A DNA stretch of 64,000 nucleotides from Aureitalea marina (GTDB lineage: Bacteria > Bacteroidota > Bacteroidia > Flavobacteriales > Flavobacteriaceae). A model generated the notes under the pieces. That model was not told the origin of the DNA. It saw only the letters and a list, made by a program, of their open reading frames with translations, and made no database searches. The DNA lies in assembly GCF_002943755.1 (NCBI RefSeq), contig NZ_MQUB01000001.1, positions 2,654,501 through 2,718,500 on the forward strand. Direction: 5' to 3'. Every line of letters begins with the position of its first letter. Position 1 is the stretch's first letter. A program made the position numbers and the translations under genes. Below are positions 25,310 through 33,939 of this stretch, in pieces.

Positions 25310-26263
25310 TTATCTGGTCTTTCCTGAGACAATATCTCTCAATTGCTTGGCCGCCTCTCTCCTCGTATCAAAAGGGATGAGTGGGATTCCATACTTTTTA
25401 AAGTCTGTTTTGAGTTTATCCATTCTATTGGATACTTCCTCGTGAAACTCTCGGCGTAATTTTTTGCTGGAACCAACTTGCGACTGAAATTCTCCATCCG
25501 AAATGGTGTATCGCTCCTTCAAAAGATAACTTTCCAATGGATCGGTTATTTGGCCGACGATGACATCATTGTTCTTTCTCATTCGGATCAAGGTCTTCAA
25601 GGTTTGTGCATTTGCATTCCCAAGATCACTGATAAGGACGATCAGATAATCGTGACTGACCATTTGAGCCGTTCTTTTAAGTGCTTCGTTCAGTGGCTCT
25701 TCTATCTTCACATCTACGGCCTTTGCCTTTAATTCACGATTGTAGTCCACGATCACCGAGAGTAATCGCTGAACGGTCCTGCGATCTCGTTTGGGAGAAA
25801 CAAAATCGATACGCTGTTCATTAAAGACTATTCCACCTACCCGATCCCCAACTTCCAATACACGCCAGCAACCTACGGCCGCTAGATGAGCAGCAACCAC
25901 TGACTTGAAATAAGCCTGACTGCCAAAGAACATGGATTGGCTCTGATCGATCACGAATATCACAGGACGTTCCCGTTCTTCGGTAAACTCTTTAGTATGA
26001 GTTACACCGACACGGGCTGTTACCCGCCAATCGATGTTTCGGATATCGTCTCCCGCTACATATTTTCTGACCTGGTCAAAATCCAGCCCACGGCCTCTCA
26101 GTTTGGATCGGTGACGTCCGGAAAGTATGCTCTGAACCGCAAACTTAGGTAGGAAACTGAATCCGTGAGCTTCAAATTGAAGTGCGATCAACTCCCTGAG
26201 GGTGACATATACTCCCAGATCAGTTCGGTCTTGCTCGCGAATATCCAGTCTTTCTTTTGGCAT
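25310..26263 (-). CDS. DUF58 protein of the MoxR-Bat module
   Basis: The product is 317 aa. It carries the DUF58 signature GRGLDFDQVRKYVAGDDIRNIDWRVTAR and a vWA-like fold beginning VIFVIDQSQSMFFGS (DxSxS-like). It has no membrane segment. DUF58 proteins are standard partners of MoxR ATPases and are likely the cytosolic adaptor or substrate of the ATPase. It lies 3 bp after the HAD-phosphatase gene and 11 bp before batA. Confidence 0.92.
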   Translation of the reverse strand: MPKERLDIREQDRTDLGVYVTLRELIALQFEAHGFSFLPKFAVQSILSGRHRSKLRGRGLDFDQVRKYVAGDDIRNIDWRVTARVGVTHTKEFTEERERPVIFVIDQSQSMFFGSQAYFKSVVAAHLAAVGCWRVLEVGDRVGGIVFNEQRIDFVSPKRDRRTVQRLLSVIVDYNRELKAKAVDVKIEEPLNEALKRTAQMVSHDYLIVLISDLGNANAQTLKTLIRMRKNNDVIVGQITDPLESYLLKERYTISDGEFQSQVGSSKKLRREFHEEVSNRMDKLKTDFKKYGIPLIPFDTRREAAKQLRDIVSGKTR

Positions 26264-26266
26264 GGT

Positions 26267-27298
26267 TTAATCAACTTGAAACGGGTAGATCACATTCCAA
26301 TCACCCTTCATATCGATAACGGTCCAACCCTTGGCGGCGGCCTCATCCAGACCCTTATCCAGGCGTCCTATGGAAGAATCCCGGTCGTAGGCCCACTCTC
26401 GTTCGGCATCTGTATGATGCAGATATAATTGGAAACTCTTATATGTATTATCGGCACTGTATTGTAGCATTTGGAGATCCCCATCAGAATTACCCGAGGC
26501 GAATACGGGTCTTTTTCCGATGTATTTATGTATACCGATCGGTTTTCCCGCTTTATCGTCTATAAAGTCCAATTCGGCCAGGCGCCGAATACTAGCTTGG
26601 CCATTGTCATATTCGAAAACAGTCTTGATACTACTGCCGACAACTTGGTCCGGTGGTATTCCATAGGCATCTTCCGTCCAAACCCGCATAAAAGAAACTC
26701 CACCTCCGGAGACGATGAAGGTTTTAAATTGATGAGCGCGCAGATAAGTAAGAAGCTCCAACATGGGTTGATAGACCAAGTCATTGTAGGGTCGATCGAA
26801 CCTGGGATGCTTACTTGCCTTTAACCAGTCATCTACTATGCTTTCAAATTCGATTGCGGTCATACCTGCATGGGTAGCCATGACCAATTCCAACAAGCCG
26901 TGTTCCCCCGTCGATATTAGACCCGCCATATCGTCTTCCAATACCGCCTTAAACGGCATTGTGTCTTTCCATTCCGGATGACTCTCCGCCATCACTTTAA
27001 CCCTATCGATCGCGAAGAACAGCTGGAAATATGCCGGTTGTTCCGACCAGAGATTACCGTCGTTATCGAAGGTGGCAATTCGGTCATCGATCGGAATAAA
27101 ATCAGCACTGTCCGGGTTGGTCACGGCAGTCACATAATCCAGTATGGCGGATTTCGTTGATCCCTCGTTCCAGGACGGAAGTGGGTCCTGTTCTGGGGCT
27201 GGGCTGGTTGCGATTAGCTCCTTTTCAGTTTGTTGACCACAACTGATCAGAACACTGATAAGGACGATTCCAAAAAACGGCTTTAATAAACTCTTCAT
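26267..27298 (-). CDS. HAD-superfamily phosphatase-like lipoprotein
   Basis: The product is 343 aa with a lipoprotein signal (GIVLISVLISCGQQ). The HAD motifs are readable: motif I IATFDNDGNLW, motif II FIVSGGG (Ser), and motif IV SGNSDGDLQML. The arrangement resembles SerB-like acid phosphatases with a helical cap between motifs I and II. It would work in the periplasm. Its position inside the moxR operon, 14 bp after moxR and 3 bp before DUF58, is not part of the textbook Bat operon and may mark a sulfatase-associated version of it. Substrate unknown. Confidence 0.85.
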   Translation of the reverse strand: MKSLLKPFFGIVLISVLISCGQQTEKELIATSPAPEQDPLPSWNEGSTKSAILDYVTAVTNPDSADFIPIDDRIATFDNDGNLWSEQPAYFQLFFAIDRVKVMAESHPEWKDTMPFKAVLEDDMAGLISTGEHGLLELVMATHAGMTAIEFESIVDDWLKASKHPRFDRPYNDLVYQPMLELLTYLRAHQFKTFIVSGGGVSFMRVWTEDAYGIPPDQVVGSSIKTVFEYDNGQASIRRLAELDFIDDKAGKPIGIHKYIGKRPVFASGNSDGDLQMLQYSADNTYKSFQLYLHHTDAEREWAYDRDSSIGRLDKGLDEAAAKGWTVIDMKGDWNVIYPFQVD

Positions 27299-27312
27299 TG
27301 TATAAATATTGT

Positions 27313-28284
27313 TTAAGCGACAGCTACCTGCTTTAGAAGCTCGTCAATTATTTGATCCTTGTTTATACCTTCGGCATTGGCCTCATAACTGGAGACAATG
27401 CGATGGCGCAGAATGTCGTGCGCAACAGCCCGGACATTGTCTGGGGTTACGAAGTCCAACTGGTTCATCCATGCGTGCACCCGACTACACTTGTCTAGGG
27501 CAATAGAAGCTCTGGGGCTGGCTCCATAGTCCATCCAGGAATTGAGCTGCTCACTGTATTTAGCCGGAAACCGAGTAGCGTTTACCAAGTCTACGATGTA
27601 CCTTTTGACACTCTCTTCGATTTTTATTTTCGCTATCTCGTCCCTGGCGGCAAAGATCACTTGGGGTGATATGGTTTCGTTCTCGGAACCGCCAGACTGC
27701 TTTTCACTTGCCTCTCCTCTAACTAAATCGAGTACTTTGATCTCGGATTCCGTATCCGGATAGTGAACAATCACATGCATCAGGAAACGGTCCATTTGAG
27801 CCTCCGGAAGGGGGTAGGTTCCTTCCTGTTCAACCGGGTTTTGGGTGGCCATCACCATAAACAAGGGGTCCATTTTATGCGTAGTTCCAGCAACGGTAAC
27901 CTGCCGCTCCTCCATTGCTTCGAGCAAAGCCGATTGTACCTTGGCCGGGGCCCTGTTTATCTCGTCCGCAAGGATGAGGTTATTAAAGATAGGACCTGGT
28001 TGGAAAATGAACTTTTCATCCGAATCAGGTTGATATACCTCGGTTCCGGTAATGTCAGAAGGTAGCAAGTCCGGAGTAAATTGAATCCGACTAAGCCCGG
28101 TATCCAGGTTCTTGGCCAGACTGCTTATCGCCCTGGTCTTGGCTAATCCGGGCATTCCTTCCAGCAAGAGATTGCCATTGGCTAAGAGGACCATTATAAT
28201 CCGGTTAACGACATTTTCCTGGCCAAGAATGGATTGATTCATACGTTCGGCCAAAAATTGAATTTGTTGATGAGTTTCCTTCAT
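27313..28284 (-). CDS. MoxR-family AAA+ ATPase
   Basis: The product is 323 aa from the ATG at 28284. A longer frame reaches into the upstream terminator hairpin and was rejected. The Walker A region is modified in the MoxR manner (LLEGMPGLAKT), Walker B is LILADEINRAP, sensor 1 is VMATQNPVEQEGTYPLPEAQMDRF, and a C-terminal lid contains SPRASIALDK. MoxR proteins are chaperone-like ATPases that work with vWA proteins to mature or activate targets. It heads the bat gene row. Confidence 0.95.
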   Translation of the reverse strand: MKETHQQIQFLAERMNQSILGQENVVNRIIMVLLANGNLLLEGMPGLAKTRAISSLAKNLDTGLSRIQFTPDLLPSDITGTEVYQPDSDEKFIFQPGPIFNNLILADEINRAPAKVQSALLEAMEERQVTVAGTTHKMDPLFMVMATQNPVEQEGTYPLPEAQMDRFLMHVIVHYPDTESEIKVLDLVRGEASEKQSGGSENETISPQVIFAARDEIAKIKIEESVKRYIVDLVNATRFPAKYSEQLNSWMDYGASPRASIALDKCSRVHAWMNQLDFVTPDNVRAVAHDILRHRIVSSYEANAEGINKDQIIDELLKQVAVA

Positions 28285-28324
28285 TTTGATGCTATTTAGC
28301 GAATAGAACGAGGAGAGTTTTAAA

Positions 28325-28364
28325 TAAAAAAACCTATCCGGTAAAACGAAATTCACCGGATAGG
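28325..28364 (-). terminator. Terminator between the HdeD-like gene and moxR
   Basis: On the minus strand CCTATCCGGT pairs with ACCGGATAGG over 10 bp, followed by T7. It makes moxR the start of a separate transcription unit, probably with its own promoter in 28285-28324. Confidence 0.9.
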
Positions 28365-28383
28365 GTGTAAATAGTATGATGGT

Positions 28384-29031
28384 TTAAGAATCTGCCTTTT
28401 CCATTTCTTCGGCAATTTCTCTTTCCAATTTGTTGTAACGGTCCATTAGTTCTTTGGAGATCTTGGCAGGCATATCGTGGATCTTCTTCAGTTTCATGGA
28501 GAGAATCACATTGAAAATACCAGCGGTCAAGAATGCCAGCCCTGTCCAAATGATGACGCCAAGTCCAGCAAAGGCCGGGTTCCATAAGAGGATGAAACCG
28601 AAGATCACTCCCAGGACCCCTATGACCATTAAATTGCCCCATGCCGTGACGCGAAAATTTCGAAGATCGATGGCTACACTTATTGCCTGGAAAGACCGGA
28701 AAAGCACGACGAATCCAACAAAGAAGGCCAAAGTTATCTTGGAAAGTTCAGGCCGATTAAGCATAATTAATCCAACGACCAAAGTCAATAGTCCCATTAC
28801 AAAGGTCCATCCCCAGCCATCCAATATTTTTCGGTTATTCAATGCGAATAAAGCTTCCGCAGCTCCTGAAATCAGGAAGGAGAGCGCAAACAAAAAAGCC
28901 AAGGCGGCATACGAAGCTTCGGGCTTAGCGAAGGTCCAAATACCAATTCCGATCAGAACCAATCCGGCCAGTAGCGGTAAATACCAATATTTGACAGCTC
29001 CTCGAGCTCGTTTTAAAAATGTTTGTGGCAT
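28384..29031 (-). CDS. HdeD/DUF308 family membrane protein
   Basis: This 215-aa protein has six hydrophobic segments in three tandem DUF308 pairs (YWYLPLLAGLVLIGIGIWTF, FALSFLISGAAEALFA, MGLLTLVVGLIMLNRPE and so on). This is the organisation of HdeD, an acid-resistance membrane protein of E. coli. The C-terminal tail is an acidic/basic coiled coil (KISKELMDRYNKLEREIAEEMEKA). Its biochemical role is unknown. It sits between the sulfatase and moxR on the same strand. Confidence 0.87.
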   Translation of the reverse strand: MPQTFLKRARGAVKYWYLPLLAGLVLIGIGIWTFAKPEASYAALAFLFALSFLISGAAEALFALNNRKILDGWGWTFVMGLLTLVVGLIMLNRPELSKITLAFFVGFVVLFRSFQAISVAIDLRNFRVTAWGNLMVIGVLGVIFGFILLWNPAFAGLGVIIWTGLAFLTAGIFNVILSMKLKKIHDMPAKISKELMDRYNKLEREIAEEMEKADS

Positions 29032-29345
29032 GTTGTTAGTTTTTAGTTGTGCCTACTCTGAACTAGTTTTCGGCTTCCCTATTGTTATCGGATAATACCT
29101 CCGAATCTGAAGTAAGGGCGGGTCCATTGCTATTGGAAATGGGGGTAAGGACATTTTGAAACTATTCCATCCATCTGTATTGATCAAATCAGTATTACAT
29201 CCTGCCTTTCTGGCATCGCCGTTGATTGCGGCTACACAAGCCCCGGAATCAGGATGATACGCATGGCTGAGGCGGCTTAGAATACAGGGATATGGTAACA
29301 TTAACCCCGGTCTTTCAACCAGGGGTTAACTAAGACGATCAATTG
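29032..29345. other. Intergenic stretch between the HdeD-like gene and the sulfatase
   Basis: This 314-bp stretch holds a stable hairpin at about 29302-29330 (TTAACCCC/GGGGTTAA arms) just after the sulfatase stop codon. It lacks a T tract, so it may be an mRNA-stabilising 3' structure rather than a strong terminator. An 82-codon minus-strand frame (29053-29301) has an unconvincing composition and no recognisable motif. I do not call it a gene. Confidence 0.4.
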
Positions 29346-30896
29346 TTATTTGGAGCCTCCAGAGTTGGAGAGCTGTTCCATCACTTGATCAAGTGAGAAA
29401 CTGGCCGCCTTCTGTCGAGGTGGATAATCCTTGAAGGTAGCCAGGAACTTTCCAACATACTCCTGTGCTGGTATAAACAGATAAACTCGGTCGATTAACC
29501 AGTCATAGTATGTGTTAGAGGTAATTTGCGCTCTTTCATATGGATCTCTCCTCAAATGGAACATCAGTGGTACACGCAATGGTGTAAACGGATTGGCCCA
29601 GGCTTCCAGAGTGGCCTCGACCTTTTGTTCCATAAAGATTAGTTTCCAAGGACCATAACGCAGAGCAGTTAAGTCACCGTCATCTGAAAAATAGAAAATC
29701 TCTTTACGAGGGCTTTCTACATTTTGAGGGTCCTTGAGGTGCTCCATCAGGTTGTATCCGTCCAAATGAACCTTGTAGTTGCGCCCCAGTGCACTGCTAT
29801 TGTATCCGTCCAAGAGGTCTGTTTTGATATCTGATTTACCAGCAGCTGCCACAAAGGTTGGAAGCCAATCCATATGGTGCACCACGCCATTACTGACTGA
29901 ACCTGGTTTGATGACACCTGGCCATCTCACCATAGCCGGCACTCGCCATCCACCTTCCCAGTTGGTGTTCTTTTCACCTCGGAAAGGAGTTGATGCTGCA
30001 TCTGGCCACGTATTGTAATGAGGGCCGTTATCAGTTGAATAATGCACAATTGTATTGTCGGCTATACCCAATTCGTCCAAAAGGTCTAGGAATTGTCCAA
30101 TATGCATATCGTGCTCGATCATACCATCGGTATATTCATCGTTACCCGGATGTCTGCGACTTTCCTGAACATGTGTTCGGAAGTGCATGCGTGTTCCACT
30201 CCACCAAACAAACCATGGTGTGCCCGAGGAAGTCTGTTGACGGATGAAATCCAAGGCTGCTGCAACGGTTTCATCATCTACAGTTTCCATTCGCTTTTTG
30301 GTCAGTGGCCCTGTATCTTCGATCTTACCATCGGCGGAACTACGGATTACTCCTCTGGGGCCATAGGTTTCACGGAAGGTTCGTCCATCGGCCATGATCA
30401 TATCTCCTGGATAATCCTCATTTTCTGGCTCTTCTTCGGCATTCAAGTGATAGAGGTTCCCGAAGAAGACATCGAATCCGTGATTCGTTGGCAAGTGAGT
30501 GTCTTTATCTCCTAAGTGGTTCTTTCCAAATTGACCTGTGGCATAACCTTGATCCTTGAGCAGTCCGGCGATGGTAGGATCCTCTACTTGCATACCGAGA
30601 TCTGCACCAGGTAGTCCTACTTTGGACAAACCGGTTCTGAATACACTTTGTCCCATAATAAAGGAGGAGCGACCCGCAGTACAGGACTGCTCTCCATAGT
30701 AATCCGTAAAGATTATTCCTTCTTTTGCTACCCGATCTATGTTCGGAGTTTGGTAGCCCATCATTCCCATGGTGTAGGCACTAATATTGGATCGACCGAT
30801 ATCGTCACCCCAGATAACAAGGATGTTCGGTTTGTCTTGTGCATAGACCATAGCAGCCATGATCATGCACAAAAAGACGGATAGGATTCTTTTCAT
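29346..30896 (-). CDS. Secreted type I sulfatase (arylsulfatase family)
   Basis: The product is 516 aa from the ATG at 30896. A signal peptide (ILSVFLCMIMAAMVYAQ) precedes the alkaline-phosphatase-like sulfatase fold: NILVIWGDDIG (metal Asp pair), then GEQSCTAGRSSFIMG, which contains the activation motif CTAGR (C-x-A-x-R). The Cys must become formylglycine. Further conserved parts are GKNHLGD and STDNGPH. It hydrolyses a sulfate ester, but the substrate is not readable. It may be periplasmic or surface-located. Type I sulfatases need an FGE or anSME, and an FGE with both cysteines is encoded downstream at 18921-20105. Confidence 0.94.
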   Translation of the reverse strand: MKRILSVFLCMIMAAMVYAQDKPNILVIWGDDIGRSNISAYTMGMMGYQTPNIDRVAKEGIIFTDYYGEQSCTAGRSSFIMGQSVFRTGLSKVGLPGADLGMQVEDPTIAGLLKDQGYATGQFGKNHLGDKDTHLPTNHGFDVFFGNLYHLNAEEEPENEDYPGDMIMADGRTFRETYGPRGVIRSSADGKIEDTGPLTKKRMETVDDETVAAALDFIRQQTSSGTPWFVWWSGTRMHFRTHVQESRRHPGNDEYTDGMIEHDMHIGQFLDLLDELGIADNTIVHYSTDNGPHYNTWPDAASTPFRGEKNTNWEGGWRVPAMVRWPGVIKPGSVSNGVVHHMDWLPTFVAAAGKSDIKTDLLDGYNSSALGRNYKVHLDGYNLMEHLKDPQNVESPRKEIFYFSDDGDLTALRYGPWKLIFMEQKVEATLEAWANPFTPLRVPLMFHLRRDPYERAQITSNTYYDWLIDRVYLFIPAQEYVGKFLATFKDYPPRQKAASFSLDQVMEQLSNSGGSK

Positions 30897-30999
30897 AATC
30901 AAGAGTTTAATTAAAATTTTGAGTTAGTGGTGAATAACGTCTAATCTGAACTTAGACATTAGACTAATCAAGTTAACCAATTATTGATGAAACCCAAAC

Positions 31000-31030
31000 A
31001 AAAAGAGGGATTTCCCACAGAAACCCCCTC
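31000..31030 (-). terminator. Terminator of the beta-barrel gene upstream of the sulfatase
   Basis: On the minus strand GAGGGGGTTTC pairs with GAAATCCCTC (one extra G) and is followed by T5. The sulfatase therefore starts a new unit. The 30903-30970 region upstream of it carries overlapping GTCTAA/TTAGAC repeats that could be operators. Confidence 0.75.
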
Positions 31031-31051
31031 GATAAAGTGTATTGTTCAAGT

Positions 31052-31696
31052 CTAACTTCCCGTGCCTAGACGAAAAACTAGGCCACCGCTGAATCCTCCA
31101 ATAATCGTAGTTCCCGACACACTGACGCCACCGCCAATTCCACCTGGGCCTCCAGCCACATAAACTCCACCCCAGGAGACTGGGAAGAGGAGATTCCCTT
31201 GAAGGTTTAATCCAACTACTTCAGAGAACATGATATTGAGTCCAGCTTTGAAGGAAAATGCAAACTCTGTAGAATTAGACAAACTTCGGTTAACGATTTC
31301 ACTGTTTTCATTAGACGGTGCTAGTATGACCAATCCCAATGCACCTCCCACAAAGGGTTTAACAGGAGCATCGTTTAAATAACGCATTACTCCGATCTGA
31401 ATCCAGTCCGCGCTTAAATCAGCGACCTTTCTTTCTGTCGGAGCAATGTAGATGTCCTTTATGGACAATTCGGCGTCGTGATGGATCCATGAAGCTTCGA
31501 CCAGAGTTCCATAGTCCACTTCATACCCCACATTGACCCCGTATTGGTCACCATCGGATATTTTTAAATAATTGACTCCATAGTTCAGTTTCGAGCCAAA
31601 CTGTATTCCGTAAGAGGGAGTGATCTCTATGCTTTGGGCGCTCAATATGCCTATATAAAGAAACGCAATTGAAAACGCTATGATTTTTAATTTCAT
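31052..31696 (-). CDS. Outer-membrane beta-barrel-like protein
   Basis: The product is 214 aa. A signal peptide (KLKIIAFSIAFLYIGILSAQ) is followed by alternating strands (IEITPSYGIQFGSKLNYGVNYL, VGYEVDYGTLVEASWIHH) and a Gly-rich C-terminal region with AGGPGGIGGGVSVSG. This layout resembles small OmpW/OmpA-like barrels. It ends in front of the sulfatase gene with its own terminator. Function unknown. Confidence 0.75.
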   Translation of the reverse strand: MKLKIIAFSIAFLYIGILSAQSIEITPSYGIQFGSKLNYGVNYLKISDGDQYGVNVGYEVDYGTLVEASWIHHDAELSIKDIYIAPTERKVADLSADWIQIGVMRYLNDAPVKPFVGGALGLVILAPSNENSEIVNRSLSNSTEFAFSFKAGLNIMFSEVVGLNLQGNLLFPVSWGGVYVAGGPGGIGGGVSVSGTTIIGGFSGGLVFRLGTGS

Positions 31697-31715
31697 GCTA
31701 AAAGATTTGAGTAGA

Positions 31716-32387
31716 TTATTTAAGCGCTGAAGCTATTTTATTGGCGTATATCTTAGCCGTTGCTGACGCGCCTTCTGGGTCTTCTAAAGACGAGGTAACC
31801 ACCGCTAAAAGTTGTTTTTCTTCAGGTTCGTCCAGGTTGTAGAACAAGGTCTCCAACACATAGGTAACCGACTCTTGAGTAGTTACCGTTTCTGGCACAT
31901 AATTCCCGCCATATTGCATGTAATAGGATCCTGGATAGGCATAGTAACCATAAAAACTTGCAGAATAGAAGGGTTCGGTAACGCCATAGGTCGCCCCGGC
32001 GTAGTAGCCTCCATCACTGTTACGTTGAACGGTGAGTTTTTTGTCTTTCATTACACTGATTACCACACCGTGGTAGCCTGCAGCTTCGATCTTTCTTTTG
32101 GCCTCGGCCACGTCGGCTTCTGTCAATTTCTTTTCCACATTTAAAGTTGGGATCTTTTTATAGCTCTCCGTAGCAGGTACGCCTGCGGCTCTCAATTTAT
32201 TGGCAATAGCCTCTTCAAACGCTATCCGCGCTTGCTGATTATTAGTTCTGGCGATTACCAGAGTGTTCTTGGACTTTAAGGTGGCAGCATTTTCGCCTTT
32301 CCAGGAGTCCAGAACCTTTACGCCGGAGCATCCAATTAGACCGACGATAAACAAACTGAGTAAAAGGAGTTTTTTAATTGATTTCAT
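31716..32387 (-). CDS. Lipoprotein of unknown function (DUF4136-like)
   Basis: The product is 223 aa. The lipobox is LFIVGLIGCSG. The mature part begins VKVLDSWKGENA, followed by a region that alternates helix and strand (NTLVIARTNNQQARIAFEEAIANKL, YHGVVISVMKDKKL). A Gly/Tyr-rich patch (GGYYAGATYGV...YYAYPGSYYMQYGG) and a final helix follow. The overall plan recalls DUF4136/curli-CsgG-like lipoproteins, but that match is tentative. It lies 19 bp before the barrel gene and 8 bp after the porin-like gene, so these three form a cell-envelope operon. Confidence 0.7.
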   Translation of the reverse strand: MKSIKKLLLLSLFIVGLIGCSGVKVLDSWKGENAATLKSKNTLVIARTNNQQARIAFEEAIANKLRAAGVPATESYKKIPTLNVEKKLTEADVAEAKRKIEAAGYHGVVISVMKDKKLTVQRNSDGGYYAGATYGVTEPFYSASFYGYYAYPGSYYMQYGGNYVPETVTTQESVTYVLETLFYNLDEPEEKQLLAVVTSSLEDPEGASATAKIYANKIASALK

Positions 32388-32395
32388 GTAAGGAT

Positions 32396-33199
32396 TTATT
32401 TTGGAAATAATAGTACGACTTGGATCCTCAGTTGACTCTCAGGACCGAAATCGGGTGTAACTACATTGTAATAGTAACCCAATTGGGCGTTTATAGGTAG
32501 TTTGCCGGCGCGAAATAGTTTCCCAGCACCCGCTCCAATAGGAACTGTCCATTGATTACCCGAACTAGCTTCCCAATTGGCTGTTATTATGGGTGCGGAA
32601 TTTACATACCATCCATTGGACAGATTCTTGACGACAAACACCTGGGAGTAAAAAAAGTTCACATCCGGTCTGTCACTTGCCCCTGCATAGGACCAAGTGT
32701 TCTGGACAAGGCCTCCAACGGTCAATCCTTTGGGCTGCACTAAAACAACCACACTGGGCCCTGCGCTCCATTTACCAGTGCCCAGTACCGGATCTGTCGC
32801 GGTGGGAAGACCTAGTGCTAAACCATAACCAATGATAGTCTTCTTGGGTTTTGCCGAGGTGAGAAAAAGACTAAGGTTGACATCGCCTAAACCAAATTCG
32901 CTATTACTACTTCCCACAGGTTGAGAGATAACCGGAACGATCGTCCGGGTGATCAAGTTAAAATTCTCATTTATCTTAAATGGAAGTACTGGTTGAATAT
33001 TCAGCGTGTTTCGAGTCCGGTTATCCGGACCAACACCAAAATCGATATTGTTTTGAAATGGCAAGCTGATCAGATCAGCAACTGGATTTTGAATTTTCTG
33101 CTCCAGGTTATCCGAATTACCAGTCTCTTCATCCTGTCCCAACACGATCGAAGAAAACGTCAATAAAGAGCAAAGAGCTATGAATTTGATCCTGTACAT
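32396..33199 (-). CDS. Porin-like outer-membrane protein (phenol-MetA/transporter family)
   Basis: The product is 267 aa with a signal peptide (FIALCSLLTFSSIVLGQ). The typical family opening is QNPVADLISLPFQNNIDFGVGPDNRTRNTLNIQPVLPF, followed by many amphipathic strands and a C-terminal LRIQVVLLFPK. I recognise this as the family annotated as phenol-degradation MetA-like transporter or 'neuromedin U' in bacteria. It is probably a barrel that passes small organic or anionic compounds. Its neighbourhood (lipoprotein, barrel, sulfatase) suggests sulfated-substrate or sulfate traffic, which is inference. Confidence 0.82.
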   Translation of the reverse strand: MYRIKFIALCSLLTFSSIVLGQDEETGNSDNLEQKIQNPVADLISLPFQNNIDFGVGPDNRTRNTLNIQPVLPFKINENFNLITRTIVPVISQPVGSSNSEFGLGDVNLSLFLTSAKPKKTIIGYGLALGLPTATDPVLGTGKWSAGPSVVVLVQPKGLTVGGLVQNTWSYAGASDRPDVNFFYSQVFVVKNLSNGWYVNSAPIITANWEASSGNQWTVPIGAGAGKLFRAGKLPINAQLGYYYNVVTPDFGPESQLRIQVVLLFPK

Positions 33200-33269
33200 G
33201 GCTAAACGTGGGTTTTAATATGAAAAACTAAATTAGGTCAATCCAATGGAATGAATGGAGCGCGTGATG

Positions 33270-33929
33270 TTAATTCTTTTGACTCATGTATTTGGAAACC
33301 ACAACCGCTGTGATGATAACCATATAGAATTGTCCTACCAACCCGATCAAAATAGCCGCTTTCCGGGCGGCATCGGCCACTGGAAAGATCTCTCCGTAAC
33401 CTATGGTCAGCAAGGTGATGTAACTAAAATATACGATGTCCTCTACATTGGGCAATATACCCCTTGCTGGGGTTATTCCAGAAAAAGATCCTGGAGCGAA
33501 CATCTCAATTATCATACACAATAATGCTCCGATAAGTCCAAGACAGATATAACCACTAATCAACCCTAACAAAGTCGACATGGTCACATTTTTCATGGTG
33601 AGTATCTGTTTGATGATCTCATAGGTCACCATGGCATAGAACGGGAATAAAACTGCCATGTTCACCAGGTGATTCAATCGGCCATCGCCAATTCCAAAGA
33701 GATTCAACAGGGAAGTAAGAAGCAGCAGACCGAGCAATACCAGGAAAAAACGAAACATCCGCTTATTATCTGATATAAGAAGCAGACCAGCAACCAGGTT
33801 TAGGGTGTTCGCTATAGGCAGAAAAACATCTTCAAATATTCCGAAAGGCATCAACAGGCCCCCGAAAAGAATAAAACTCAGACTGAGAAGAAAAAGTCCG
33901 AAACGATATGGATATAACCTTTCTACCAA
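33270..33929 (-). CDS. Potassium-channel family protein
   Basis: The product is 219 aa with about seven hydrophobic segments. Near residue 175 the pore loop reads SYITLLTIGYGEIFPV, a K+-selectivity filter with TIGYGE in place of the usual TVGYGD, followed by the inner helix AAILIGLVGQFYMVIITAVVVSKY. No RCK or cyclic-nucleotide domain is present. The start is a TTG at 33929, as no ATG lies in frame before the first hydrophobic segment. It follows the small secreted-protein gene after 10 bp. Confidence 0.85.
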   Translation of the reverse strand: MVERLYPYRFGLFLLSLSFILFGGLLMPFGIFEDVFLPIANTLNLVAGLLLISDNKRMFRFFLVLLGLLLLTSLLNLFGIGDGRLNHLVNMAVLFPFYAMVTYEIIKQILTMKNVTMSTLLGLISGYICLGLIGALLCMIIEMFAPGSFSGITPARGILPNVEDIVYFSYITLLTIGYGEIFPVADAARKAAILIGLVGQFYMVIITAVVVSKYMSQKN

Positions 33930-33939
33930 TGGACGTTTG

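Noticed and set aside
28285-28356. N-terminal extension of MoxR by 24 residues
   Set aside because: The extension is translated from the upstream terminator hairpin and A/T-rich spacer. The ATG at 28284 gives the normal MoxR start.
29053-29301. 82-codon minus-strand frame between the HdeD-like gene and the sulfatase
   Set aside because: The composition is not protein-like, no motif is visible, and the start lies in the hairpin after the sulfatase. It could be a remnant but cannot be supported.
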